64,000 nucleotides of DNA, from contig NZ_AP031496.1 of NCBI RefSeq assembly GCF_042850945.1, forward strand, positions 5,580,001-5,644,000, given 5' to 3'. Both the position numbers and the translations under genes were made by a program. The DNA is from Halioxenophilus aromaticivorans (lineage in GTDB: Bacteria; Pseudomonadota; Gammaproteobacteria; Pseudomonadales; Cellvibrionaceae). How positions within the stretch are numbered: the first letter of the stretch is position 1; the number at the start of each line of letters is the position of its first letter. A model generated the notes under the pieces. It made no database searches. It saw nothing but the letters and a program-made list of their open reading frames with translations, and was not told the DNA's origin. Below, piece after piece: positions 53,606 to 61,972 of this stretch.

Positions 53606-55948
53606 TTATTCCTGGGGCAAAGCAAATGCAATCACATGGTCCCCCAGCTCTCCACTGGCATCCGTACCGCCTGCAGCAATTAGCACGTACTGCCGGCCAC
53701 CTGCCCGGTAGGTCATTGGCGTGGTTTCTGCTCCTAAGGGTAAACGCCCTTTCCATAACTCATCACCAGTGTTCGCATCATAAGCGCGTAAATAATAATC
53801 CTGTGTGCCGGCCATAAACAGTAAGCCTCCGGCTGTAACGATAGACGAGCCGCGCGATGGCATGCCAATGGGTATCGGTAGGCGCGTTTTTGCACCAAAT
53901 AACACGCTGTCTTCAACGGTTCCCAGCGGGATTTGCCAAATCATTTGCCCATTATTGAGATCAATCGCCGCTAACGTTCCAAACGGCGGCTCCTGACAGG
54001 GCACCCCTAAAGGCGACAAAAACACGCCTTGCTCTATGCCCCAAGGTGTACCCAGCTGCTGGCCGCGCACGCCCTCGCTGGATGGCCCACCGTAGCGCTC
54101 ATCAAATACTTCGCGCGGAACAAGTTGAGAAATGGTACCAATGCGACCATCGTTAACGTATAGGATACCTCTGCTCTCATCAATGGCCACCGACCCCCAG
54201 TTCATACCACCAAACCAACTGGGCAGATGCAGCGTTTTTACCTCGCTGGGTGGTGTAAACGGGCCTTCGTAGCGCAACTGCTTAAAGTAAATCCGGCACA
54301 GTAGTTGATCAAACGGGGAAATTCCCCAAGCATCCCGCTCCATTAATGGCTCCCCGCCGATGAATGGCATACCAACCGATAGCGGTTGCGTTGGCGCCGT
54401 GTAGTCATCGGCAACGCTGCCCTGTGGCACGGGCGTTTCGACCACTTCCGCCACGGGTTCGCCATTGCGCCGATCAAGCATGTATATTTGGCCCGTTTGG
54501 GTGGTTTGCACCAGTACAGGAATACTCTCACCATCGGCACCACGCACCTGCGTTAAAGCCGGTTGCGACGGTACATCAAAATCCCAAATATCGTGGTGTA
54601 CCGTTTGAAAATGCCAGCGCTCCTGGCCGGTTTTAAGCTCCAAAGCGACCACGGCGGAACCGTAGGTTTCATCGGCCTCGTCTCTGTGGCCACCCCAAAA
54701 GTCTGGTGTGGCGTTGCCGGTGGGTAAATACACGAGCCCCAATTCTAGGTCGAAGGAAGGCTTGGACCACACATTGGGCGTGCCGCGGCTATAGGTGCCA
54801 CCGTCCTCCGGTAGTGGATTATTAGCCGGGTTACCAACATCCCAAGCCCAAATCAGCTTGCCGTCTATCGCGCTGAATGCTCGCACCACGCCGGACGGTT
54901 TGCCCACTTCGTGGTTATCCCACACCAAGCCACCCACAATAATCAGATCCCCGGCAACCGTGGTCGCGGCCGTTGGAAAGTAAAACCCAGGCTTAACGTC
55001 CCCCATGCCGGCTTTCAGATCAACCACACCACTATTGCCAAAATCAGCACAAACTTGGCCGTTATCTGCGTCAACGGCAACGATTCGGGCATCCACCGTT
55101 GTGGTAATAATTCTGCGCTGGCAATTGACAGAGGCCTGTGTGCTGCTCTGGGGTACCTCAAAATACCCAACTCCACGGCATCGCGGCCGATTACTGCCGT
55201 CCGAATGCGTATCGTAGCGCCAAATCTCTTCACCCGTTTCTCCGTTTAGCGCGAATAGACGATTGGTATGTGTGCAACCGTATACCACACCATCCACCGC
55301 CAATGGTGTAACTACAAAACCCTCTCCGGTACCGACTTTAGGGATGTCTCCAGTGCGATACTGCCATGCTTGCTCCAGCTGCGTTACGTTATGGGTGGTA
55401 ATGTCAGTTAATTCAGAAAATCGTGTGCCACCGGCGTTTTTACCCCAGTAACGCCAATCTCCGGTATCCCCTGTTATTTGCTTTACCGAAATAGCAGGCG
55501 GCTGCTTTGGCGTCATTAAAGGGCGCGGCACAAGAGTGATCAACGCAAACACACATGCAGCCCCACAGCAAGCCAAACTCGCAGCGCGAGGCACCATAAT
55601 GCGCACAGAAAACCGCTGTGCCAGCGCTGACGCAGCCAGCCAAAGCACCAGTGCCAGCACAACCGTGAAGTAAAATAAACGAGAGAACAACGGCCAGAAA
55701 TCCAGACCGGATTCAAATAAAGACCAAACCACGGTGATGACATAAAAGCCACTGTAAACCATCGCCGACAAGGCAGTGTTCTTAATCCACAGCACTGCAG
55801 TGATCATTAGCCACACACCGGCCAGCAGATAATACCAACTGCCTCCTAGCGCCATCAGTCGAAAGCCGTTAACCAGGAAGAACAGCCCACTCAAAATCAA
55901 TAACGCCGCCACGCAGGCTGCAAATACCTTATGTGCGGTATGCCACAT
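53606..55948 (-). CDS. Membrane-bound PQQ-dependent dehydrogenase (glucose/quinate/shikimate family)
   Basis: About 780 residues from ATG 55948, chosen for its AAGGAAAAGGG ribosome site; an ATG at 56002 adds 18 residues. Five N-terminal helices anchor it and would bind ubiquinone. The periplasmic eight-bladed PQQ domain follows, with DWRYWGKNAGGTRFSELTDI, GVVYGCTHTNRLFALNGETG and LPSWFGGMNWGSVAID. There is no heme domain. It oxidises an aldose or cyclitol in the periplasm and passes electrons to quinone. The exact substrate (glucose versus quinate/shikimate) cannot be fixed. No pqq biosynthesis genes are in the window. Confidence 0.92.
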   Translation of the reverse strand: MWHTAHKVFAACVAALLILSGLFFLVNGFRLMALGGSWYYLLAGVWLMITAVLWIKNTALSAMVYSGFYVITVVWSLFESGLDFWPLFSRLFYFTVVLALVLWLAASALAQRFSVRIMVPRAASLACCGAACVFALITLVPRPLMTPKQPPAISVKQITGDTGDWRYWGKNAGGTRFSELTDITTHNVTQLEQAWQYRTGDIPKVGTGEGFVVTPLAVDGVVYGCTHTNRLFALNGETGEEIWRYDTHSDGSNRPRCRGVGYFEVPQSSTQASVNCQRRIITTTVDARIVAVDADNGQVCADFGNSGVVDLKAGMGDVKPGFYFPTAATTVAGDLIIVGGLVWDNHEVGKPSGVVRAFSAIDGKLIWAWDVGNPANNPLPEDGGTYSRGTPNVWSKPSFDLELGLVYLPTGNATPDFWGGHRDEADETYGSAVVALELKTGQERWHFQTVHHDIWDFDVPSQPALTQVRGADGESIPVLVQTTQTGQIYMLDRRNGEPVAEVVETPVPQGSVADDYTAPTQPLSVGMPFIGGEPLMERDAWGISPFDQLLCRIYFKQLRYEGPFTPPSEVKTLHLPSWFGGMNWGSVAIDESRGILYVNDGRIGTISQLVPREVFDERYGGPSSEGVRGQQLGTPWGIEQGVFLSPLGVPCQEPPFGTLAAIDLNNGQMIWQIPLGTVEDSVLFGAKTRLPIPIGMPSRGSSIVTAGGLLFMAGTQDYYLRAYDANTGDELWKGRLPLGAETTPMTYRAGGRQYVLIAAGGTDASGELGDHVIAFALPQE

Positions 55949-56280
55949 ATCTCGCCCTTTTCCTTGCCAAATGAGGTAATAACACCGATTTGGAGCCAGC
56001 ATATCGGGATTTGGCGGCAGGGTAATTAATAGATGCCAGGAAGCACCTATTAGCGAAACTAATAAATGGCCAGGGATATTGCAGCACAGCGCTAGCTAGT
56101 TTGATCGGCGCCGTTTTAATATTCGAGATTAAGGAGAAGTAGGGTGTAGGGGCATCGCCGAGTGGGATACGAGGCAGACGAAAATCGGCAAGACAACGGC
56201 TTCACGGCAGCTTTATTGACTGCGCTGCCAAAGCAAAAGTGCTTTGCGGAAGAATATCAGTGATCAGCAAACTCCCAAAC

Positions 56281-56490
56281 CTAGGCTGGTAAAGCCAACG
56301 TTTGGGCAACATTTAAAATATCCCAACCACCAGCAAATTCAACGCCCAGTCTGTTTTTAGAGCTTGGGTAATTTTAGTATCTTGATGGTTACCTCGCCGA
56401 ACCAGACATAGCGCACAAGCTATACCAGCACAAATGAGAATACAATCGCTAGATAGACAAAACTCGCCACACTGAATAGCGCATTTTGCG
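56281..56490 (-). pseudogene. Remnant of a membrane immunity gene (third copy)
   Basis: In shifting frames the minus strand encodes residues matching the intact immunity protein at 58633-59007: FGEVTIKILK against FGQITVRKLR, then GVEFAGGWDILNVAQTLALP against GVEFASGWDILNVAQALALP, ending at a TAG at 56281. In-frame stops interrupt the hydrophobic N-terminal part. The DNA match with 58828-58885 is easily visible by eye. It marks an older duplication of the immunity cassette. Confidence 0.75.
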
Positions 56491-56561
56491 CTATGCAATG
56501 TAAAGCGGAACGCTCAACGGTACCGGCGTTTACAGTTACGATGGGCCATCTTTCGATAATG

Positions 56562-56753
56562 TTACTTTTCGTACTTGGTTTTATACTCTTCTTCGAAGCC
56601 AATAATCATTGTATCGATGAGCATCGCATCATTAGAAAGAAAAACACGCTCACCATCATCTTCATGCATTTCATTCATCTTATCGACTGTTTCTTCCAAT
56701 AATTTCTTAAGCCCACGTATCACGAGCCGATGTTCTTTTGCCTCAAGCTCCAT
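56562..56753 (-). CDS. Small acidic helical protein, Tsi2-like immunity candidate
   Basis: 63 residues from ATG 56753, with ribosome site GAAGGGAAG inside the end of the preceding gene; it starts one base after that gene stops. It is predicted to be two helices (LVIRGLKKLLEETVDKMNEMHED and NDAMLIDTMIIGFEEEYKTKYEK). Size, acidity and helical-hairpin pattern resemble Pseudomonas Tsi2 (77 residues), which neutralises Tse2. The assignment rests mainly on its coupling to a Tse2-like gene. Confidence 0.6.
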   Translation of the reverse strand: MELEAKEHRLVIRGLKKLLEETVDKMNEMHEDDGERVFLSNDAMLIDTMIIGFEEEYKTKYEK

Positions 56754-56754
56754 A

Positions 56755-57195
56755 TTACTTCCCTTCAGCGTTCTTCGTTTGTTTGACCTCAAACATTCTT
56801 TCTGCAGATAATGCCAACTCTTCAAGCAAAGATATATATTTCGTCAAAGGCATATCAAATAAAGGTCTTATAGTATAATGAGTTGGCATAGAAGATGGTT
56901 TAGGATTAAAGTCCATGCTAATTCTTAGCCCTGGAGGAACTGCAGTACCCTTAGGGATTTTCCACCAAAAGCCGCCAAATCCTGGTTTCTCTCTATCGAA
57001 TGTAGAGATGCCACCAGTATCTTTAGAGACGTAATCCGTACCGTTCTTTTTGTAAATTTGAATATCAAAGCTCTGCTCTAACGTTCTCGGGGGTAATGTT
57101 CGAAGCTTATGTAACTGCGGACTATTCTTCGCACCGTTTCTGTATAAATTAACCGGAACGACTTTGACGTACATTTCTACAACTGTGTGACTCAT
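56755..57195 (-). CDS. Tse2-like toxin (ADP-ribosyltransferase-fold)
   Basis: 146 residues, near the 158 of P. aeruginosa Tse2. Matching blocks, in order: LYRNGAK near 17-23, DTGGISTFDR at 59-68 (Tse2 has DTGGTSVFDR), IPKGTAVPPGL at 80-90 (IPDGTDIPPDL) and THYTIRP at 105-111 (THYTIMP). Tse2 is a cytoplasmic-acting type VI effector that stops growth; its fold resembles ADP-ribosyltransferases. The start has a strong AGGAG site. No hcp, vgrG or tss gene is in the window, so the delivery route is unknown. The gene is AT-richer than the core genes. Confidence 0.75.
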   Translation of the reverse strand: MSHTVVEMYVKVVPVNLYRNGAKNSPQLHKLRTLPPRTLEQSFDIQIYKKNGTDYVSKDTGGISTFDREKPGFGGFWWKIPKGTAVPPGLRISMDFNPKPSSMPTHYTIRPLFDMPLTKYISLLEELALSAERMFEVKQTKNAEGK

Positions 57196-57241
57196 CGATA
57201 CTCTCCTATTTGGATATTACAGCGAGCTGAAGCCGCCATAC

Positions 57242-57574
57242 CTAAAGTTCAGAATTACACCACTCATTGATTACTTTTTCATTGCTCAATAGCTTTGCAT
57301 ACATTTTATCGGTGTAGCCATGCGCATTATTGTTACAATTACTAATATTACTCGGAGCACGCTTCCCGTCTGTTTGATTTTTACACTAACCATCAACTCC
57401 AAAACAATAAAGGCTACATAAATTCATCGACGGGCTACCCTCCAATGTAACAGAGAAAGATTTGTTTTTAACATCTAAAACGGTGCAAAGATACATATCC
57501 ACCACGTACCGACAAATATTACGATCAATCCCGTCGGAAACTGAAAAAAACCTTTTGGCCCGCACGTAATTCAC
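57242..57574 (-). pseudogene. Unrecognised frame interrupted by one TAG
   Basis: A frame from GTG 57574 encodes 62 residues ending GVDG at a TAG (57386-57388). The same frame then continues open for about 47 codons (CKNQTDGKRAPSN, then KMYAKLLSNEKVINEW) to TAG 57242. Codon make-up after the stop looks protein-like, with Asn, Lys and Cys. It overlaps the 3' end of the broken lipoprotein copy. I do not recognise a family; it may be a decayed small secreted-type protein or chance. Confidence 0.3.
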
Positions 57575-57934
57575 TGCAGATAAGCAAGTCTTTTAATGGT
57601 CTAGAGAAAGAAGATGGTCAGCCAGCCTCATCAATTTTCACCCCCACAGATTGAAAAGAACAATGCTCGTAATGCTCTAATCTCCATTGCTCAGCGTCAT
57701 CTTCGGTTACTTTTTTCCCCCTAGTAAAATAGCAATAGATTCGCCATCTATTGATCTCGTAGCACGCCCACCATTTGAAGCGACTACACAAACACAAGTT
57801 CCGTTTAATTCTATTTTTACAACTTGGTCATTCTGCAGCAACACGCATGCTTCATCACTGCCCGCCAAGCCTGTCACTCTGTAACCACCACCGCAGGCTG
57901 AAAGCAACAAAGTAGAGAAGATCAGGTCCTTCAA
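57525..57934 (-). pseudogene. Broken paralogue of the lipoprotein at 60159-60581
   Basis: The first 75 codons (FSTLLLSACGGG lipobox, then CVLLQNDQVVKIELNGTCVCV and SIAILLGGKK) parallel the intact lipoprotein. A frameshift at a GGGGGAAAAAA run around 57710-57720 then breaks the frame. The next frame continues the match (VTEDDAEQW, EHCSFQSVGVKID) to an in-frame TGA, and beyond it SRPLKDLLICSEL and QKVFFSFRRD still match. So one frameshift and one stop separate it from its paralogue. Confidence 0.75.
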
Positions 57935-57959
57935 AGATCGTCCTCTCTGCCATTAAGGA

Positions 57960-58356
57960 CCGCTTGATGCGACCGATCATCCTGCACTCTAAAATGCCTA
58001 GAGAATTCAAGTCTATATGAGTCATTATTGAAACAAAAGAAAACAAATAAAGAGGCCAAAACACTAATGCAAAAAGACGGTCGAAAGACGATGTATTTTC
58101 TTCTAACACCACTCGACCAGCATAAAACCCTGCCATTGGGCTCTTGGCAAGAATTTCGGTAACGCGTCTCGGCAAAGTCAAAGCCTGAGCTTCATCAAGA
58201 TATTCCAACCACTGGCAAAATCAACGCCCAGAGCACCACGAGGGGCAGGTTTCTTTCTCAAGTACGTACTATGAATTGGCCGAACACTACTAATAAAATA
58301 AGTGCACCCAAGAGCACACAGGTAGATAAACCCTGTAGTTTTGAAAACAGTGTCAT
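57960..58356 (-). pseudogene. Decayed immunity gene, second copy
   Basis: Starts at ATG 58356 with MTLFSKLQGLSTCVLL against MTLYSKLLGLSMCVLL of the intact copy. A frameshift after FGQFIVR and a second near GWNI break it. The remaining part matches well (AQALTLPRRVTEILAKSPMAGFYAGRVVLEENTSSFDR against AQALALPKKITRVLAKSPISGFYADRVILEQNTSPFDR). The ATG still overlaps the stop of the orphan toxin fragment by four bases (ATGA), as in the intact pair. The open frame from 58208 to 57855 is its second half plus unrelated sequence. Confidence 0.8.
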
Positions 58357-58600
58357 TTGATCGCCAAAAATTCCTTCAAAGAGTTATCCCAAGCTCCACC
58401 GTTTTTCTTGAAACCATCATTCACAACCATTTAGGTAGCAGCTGCTGAACCAGCCACAATTGTCCAGCGATAATAGATAGACCTAGCCAGCCTATCAGCG
58501 TTGCTACCACAAGCAGGCATAGCTCCGTTGCACCGACATTCTCGGCGGCTTTTCCCAGAGATGCACTCGCAGCGAAACCATTAGTGCGAATGATTGAAAT
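58353..58600 (-). pseudogene. Orphan copy of the toxin C-terminal domain
   Basis: In two frames the minus strand matches the last ~75 residues of the 325-residue toxin: GFAASASLGKA then LLVVATLIGWLGL, and after a frameshift IVAGSAAAT and VVNDGFKKNGGAWDNSL against the toxin's VAGAAAATSMAVNSEIKTNGGGWYDSL. It ends at TGA 58353-58355, overlapping the next immunity start. It lacks any N-terminal domain. This is the layout of an orphan toxin tip with its own immunity gene. Confidence 0.78.
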
Positions 58601-58632
58601 TAATAACCTAAAACCACTTGCAGTTCATTCGT

Positions 58633-59007
58633 TCAGTCAAAAAAACCAACCGTATTCAACAACATCAGCAGCAACATTGAAACTACAGAGAACACATAGA
58701 GGTACCAAAACACCTTAGCCAAACCGCGATCAAAGGGCGACGTATTTTGTTCTAAAATTACGCGGTCAGCATAAAATCCCGATATGGGGCTTTTCGCAAG
58801 TACCCGAGTAATTTTTTTTGGCAGAGCCAAAGCTTGGGCAACATTTAAAATATCCCAACCGCTAGCGAACTCAACGCCCAGTTTGTTTTTCGTGTCAGGA
58901 TTCTTTCTTAGTTTACGCACTGTAATCTGGCCAAACACCACGAAAAGTATGGCTGCGACTAAAAGTACGCACATAGATAATCCTAGCAATTTTGAATATA
59001 AGGTCAC
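58633..59007 (-). CDS. Membrane immunity protein candidate for the adjacent toxin
   Basis: 124 residues. An N-terminal helix (LGLSMCVLLVAAILFVVFGQI) and a C-terminal hydrophobic pair (FWYLYVFSVVSMLLLMLLNTVGFF) flank a basic cytoplasmic-type middle (RKLRKNPDTKNK, PKKITRVLAKSPISGFYADRV). GTG start overlaps the toxin stop (GTGA), so the two are coupled. A membrane protein is what one expects as immunity to a pore-former (as for colicin channels). No database family was recognised. Two decayed relatives lie downstream. Confidence 0.72.
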   Translation of the reverse strand: MTLYSKLLGLSMCVLLVAAILFVVFGQITVRKLRKNPDTKNKLGVEFASGWDILNVAQALALPKKITRVLAKSPISGFYADRVILEQNTSPFDRGLAKVFWYLYVFSVVSMLLLMLLNTVGFFD

Positions 59008-59981
59008 CTCACCCCCAAAACGCCCATCAAGGAATCATACCAACCGCCGCCATTTGTTTTTATTTCACTATTCACTGCCATAGAAGTAGCTGCAGCGGCT
59101 CCAGCCACGGCAATTCCACCAACAATCAAACCCACCCAACCTACTGGAGTGGCTACCATTAACATACCCAAAGCTGCGGATCCGGCATTAACCACTAGCG
59201 TTCCCGCGGCTGCACTCGCAGCGAAACTACTAGACTCAATAAACAACTCACGCTCCCAATTACCACCCGCTTTATACTCATTGTGAATATTACCCACTCG
59301 GCTGGTAAAGTCGATCACGGCCAGGCCATTGCCCAGAACTTTGGCATGCTTGGTAAATTTGAGTAGGTTATGGGCCTGCGCCTGGGAGGTAACTTCTAGC
59401 TTTGTGATGTCTCGGCTGCTGTTGGCGATATTGGTAGCCCGCTTAATGCTGGAAAGTGGCGTACCTTTGCGGGATTTATTTGCCGCGTTTACTGCCTTAA
59501 GCTCGTGCCTAAAACGGGTTTGTAGTTTATCAAAAGCGGCCTGTGCTTTTTGCCTGGCAATTTCTTTTACCGGTTTGCTCGCACCCTTGGCATCCGCGTA
59601 TTCCAATAACGCGTCTTGGTACTCTTGCACGGCGCCGGCGAAACCACCCAAACGGTTAGCGTAGACGCTGGTAGACGCGCCAACAACGCCAATGTTGTAT
59701 TCCAAGAGTTTACTGGTTATGTCAGACAGCGCCAGCGTATTATCTGCGCCGTAAGATAGGGCTAAATGGGTGAGCTCTCGATTTGTTTGCGGGTTAGATA
59801 ACCGGTCTAAAAGATATTGGCTGGAGGCACTCACATCTTGACCAAACACATAAGGGGTAAATGCGGATAGTGCACCGGGATTGGAACCCCCTCGGCCATG
59901 GAGAAGTTCTGAGTCCATACCGTACAGATTATGCATAGTACTTGCATCCGTTGGCCGCTTACAAAATACTAGTTCGTTCAT
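59004..59981 (-). CDS. Putative pore-forming toxin with C-terminal Gly/Ala-rich membrane hairpin
   Basis: 325 residues without a signal peptide. Residues 1-100 are soluble and unrecognised. Around 112-170 is an Ala/Lys/Gln-rich helical or coiled-coil stretch. Residues ~250-303 form a long hydrophobic Gly/Ala hairpin (FAASAAAGTLVVNAGSAALG, then LMVATPVGWVGLIVGGIAVAGAAAA), and a hydrophilic tail ends GWYDSLMGVLGVR. This layout fits channel-forming bacterial toxins and type VI membrane effectors. The coupled membrane protein gene and the orphan duplicate of the C-terminus support a toxin-immunity reading. Delivery is unknown; no vgrG, PAAR or Rhs domain is seen. Confidence 0.65.
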   Translation of the reverse strand: MNELVFCKRPTDASTMHNLYGMDSELLHGRGGSNPGALSAFTPYVFGQDVSASSQYLLDRLSNPQTNRELTHLALSYGADNTLALSDITSKLLEYNIGVVGASTSVYANRLGGFAGAVQEYQDALLEYADAKGASKPVKEIARQKAQAAFDKLQTRFRHELKAVNAANKSRKGTPLSSIKRATNIANSSRDITKLEVTSQAQAHNLLKFTKHAKVLGNGLAVIDFTSRVGNIHNEYKAGGNWERELFIESSSFAASAAAGTLVVNAGSAALGMLMVATPVGWVGLIVGGIAVAGAAAATSMAVNSEIKTNGGGWYDSLMGVLGVR

Positions 59982-60158
59982 TGCTACCTCCTTGTACCCT
60001 TATTAGTAAAATTCTAACCTGCCGCACATCGTCGGCAGAAAGTAATACGCTCTTTAATCGATACCGCTAGCCGACAAATGCTTACTACGGCATTCGTTGC
60101 TACGGATTTCCTATCTTAGAACCGATATAAATAATTTAGTAAAGCGACTGCTTTTAGC

Positions 60159-60581
60159 CTAGTCCCATCGATAGCTTGCAAAAACCTTTTGGCTTACCGG
60201 TAATTCACTGCAGACGAGCAGATCTTTTATCGGACGTGACAATAAATAAGGTTGCCCAACAGGATCAATTTTTACACCGGCGGACTGAAACGAACAGTAC
60301 TCAAAACCTTGAATATTCCACTGTTGCGCTTGTTCACTGGAGATTCTTCTGCCTAATAAAATGGCAACCACGTCACCACCCACTGTTTTGGTGGATAGCT
60401 CGCCACTGGGATCGCTGACCCAAACACATGGGCCTTCTAATTCTGTTTTAAATAATTGGCCATGTCGACCAAAAGCGCATAGGCCATCGTCATACGCTAG
60501 GTGAGTAATTTGGACTGTATTTCCGCAAGCAGTGAGTAGCAGTACAGAGAGCAAAATAGCCTTCACAGGATCAACTCCCAT
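60159..60581 (-). CDS. Small lipoprotein of unknown function in the toxin island
   Basis: 140 residues with a lipobox (LLSVLLLTACGN). The mature part has paired cysteines and blocks LFKTELEGPCVWVSDPSG, VGGDVVAILLGRRIS, CSFQSAGVKIDPVGQ and SRPIKDLLVCSEL. I do not recognise a family. A broken paralogue lies at 57525-57934 next to the decayed immunity gene, so the lipoprotein seems to have been duplicated with the cassette. An immunity or adaptor role in the periplasm is possible but unproven. Confidence 0.65.
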   Translation of the reverse strand: MGVDPVKAILLSVLLLTACGNTVQITHLAYDDGLCAFGRHGQLFKTELEGPCVWVSDPSGELSTKTVGGDVVAILLGRRISSEQAQQWNIQGFEYCSFQSAGVKIDPVGQPYLLSRPIKDLLVCSELPVSQKVFASYRWD

Positions 60582-60713
60582 TAATTAGGCCTTTTATTAT
60601 AAAGCCGCTGTTTTAACGACTTGTAACCTTATGTTTAATTGAGAATCAAAGGTGATTTAGGTCCACCTACCCCCGGCACTCAGCGAAAGCACCAGGGGCC
60701 CAAGCAGCATTAC

Positions 60714-61688
60714 TTATTGCGGCGCACCGAAATTCACCGTCCAGTAATAATTGTACGTAGAACTGCTGTTTTGTTTCATAGCGCCGCCCATTTCGGTGAA
60801 GCCCTGGCCCATAATATTGGTGCAGTGGCCTGGGCTTTGTAACCAAGCGTTTACCGCCGAGCTTACTGTAGCGCCGCCAGCAAAGATATTTTCACCTGCG
60901 GTACGGTAGTTGTAGCCCAGGTTGCTCATGCGGTCGAAGGGCGATAGGCCATCGCTGCCAGTGTGGCTAAAGAAATCGTTGGTGGCCATGTCCTGGCTGT
61001 GATTGGCAGCGGCTTGGCCCAGCTTACAGTTCCAAGTCAAAGCTGGCGCTGCAGGCATATAGGTGTTGCCGCACTGGCGGCCGGTGCTGCGTGCGTTGTT
61101 ATGGGCATCCAACAGTTGCTGTTGCATTGGGGTTATGCAGCCCGTTGTGGGTGGTGGCGTGGACTCGTACAGCTTTACGTTTTTAAAAACACTAACGTTT
61201 TGCGGGTTGTTTACGTCGTTATCGCTCACAAACACCACGCGCAGGTTGGTACCGGTGTAGTACTGGCCAATGGGGATGGTGAATTTTTGGTTTTTACCGT
61301 CGGTGCGGTCGTAGGTATATTCGCCGCGGATGCCCCAGTTCTGTGAGCCCGCCAATTTGAATATGCGCTGGCTGGATACGGCGTTGTCGTTTTCCAAACC
61401 AATGCCGTGGATTTCGCCGTTCTTGCGTGGGCGGAATAAAAACTCCAATACGGTGTTGGGAGTTACGTCGTAGTATTCTTGCGTGGCTTGCCAGCGGTTG
61501 CCGCGCATCACCAGGGCACCATATTGGTTTACGAATACGGTGCCGCTGTTGGAGTCTTGGTTGGCGAAGGCCACGGTGTTGTTGAGGTTAACACTTTGCG
61601 CCAGTGCCGTGTGTGAAACAGCAGAAGCGGCGACGATAGCACCAGCCGCCATTATTCTGGTCAGGGTTCTTTTGGTTGTAGCTGTCAT
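60714..61688 (-). CDS. Exported CAP/SCP domain protein with N-terminal beta-sandwich-like region
   Basis: 324 residues from ATG 61688; the frame up to 61742 adds 18 residues. Signal peptide ends near HTALAQS. Residues ~25-165 form a beta-rich region (VLEFLFRPRKNGEIHGIGLENDN, then FTIPIGQYYTGTNLRVVFVSDND) that resembles carbohydrate-binding modules of marine polysaccharide degraders. A Pro/Thr linker leads to a CAP domain (QQLLDAHNNARSTG, AANHSQDMATNDFFSHTGSDG, AGENIFAGG, AWLQSPGHCTNIMG) with the CAP His and Glu pairs. The molecular function of bacterial CAP proteins is unsettled. Confidence 0.88.
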   Translation of the reverse strand: MTATTKRTLTRIMAAGAIVAASAVSHTALAQSVNLNNTVAFANQDSNSGTVFVNQYGALVMRGNRWQATQEYYDVTPNTVLEFLFRPRKNGEIHGIGLENDNAVSSQRIFKLAGSQNWGIRGEYTYDRTDGKNQKFTIPIGQYYTGTNLRVVFVSDNDVNNPQNVSVFKNVKLYESTPPPTTGCITPMQQQLLDAHNNARSTGRQCGNTYMPAAPALTWNCKLGQAAANHSQDMATNDFFSHTGSDGLSPFDRMSNLGYNYRTAGENIFAGGATVSSAVNAWLQSPGHCTNIMGQGFTEMGGAMKQNSSSTYNYYWTVNFGAPQ

Positions 61689-61744
61689 GTGGAATCCAAT
61701 TCGCTTTTTACTTTGCGCGAATTGTGGGCAAGCCTGCCCCATTT

Positions 61745-61768
61745 AGAAGTGACTCAGTCTTCACTTCT
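61745..61768. repeat. Inverted repeat upstream of the CAP protein gene
   Basis: Perfect 8-base arms AGAAGTGA and TCACTTCT with an 8-base spacer, 57-80 bases before the chosen start. It may be an operator or an attenuator hairpin. No T-tract follows on the minus strand. Confidence 0.4.
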
Positions 61769-61972
61769 TTGAGCTAATATTCATCAATTGTTCAGTTTGA
61801 GAAACCGTTCACAGCCCGCCACCCTGGCTTAGCTTGTGGGGACCTGCTACTGCGTTTCTACAGCCAGAGGCGCAACGCAGCAGGCGGGGCACCATAGCAA
61901 GAGGAGCAATGCTCTTCGCCGATAGCTGAGCGCCCATTACTACCCCCAACGGCCCGAGCATCTGTTCAATGA

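Noticed and set aside
56003..56280. Possible gene between the quinoprotein dehydrogenase and the immunity remnant
   Set aside because: No frame with a start, ribosome site or recognisable sequence was found; treated as intergenic at the island boundary.
59004..59981. Reading of the 325-residue protein as a PAAR or Rhs effector
   Set aside because: No PAAR, Rhs/YD or VgrG motif is visible; only the C-terminal hydrophobic hairpin and the coupled membrane gene support a toxin role.
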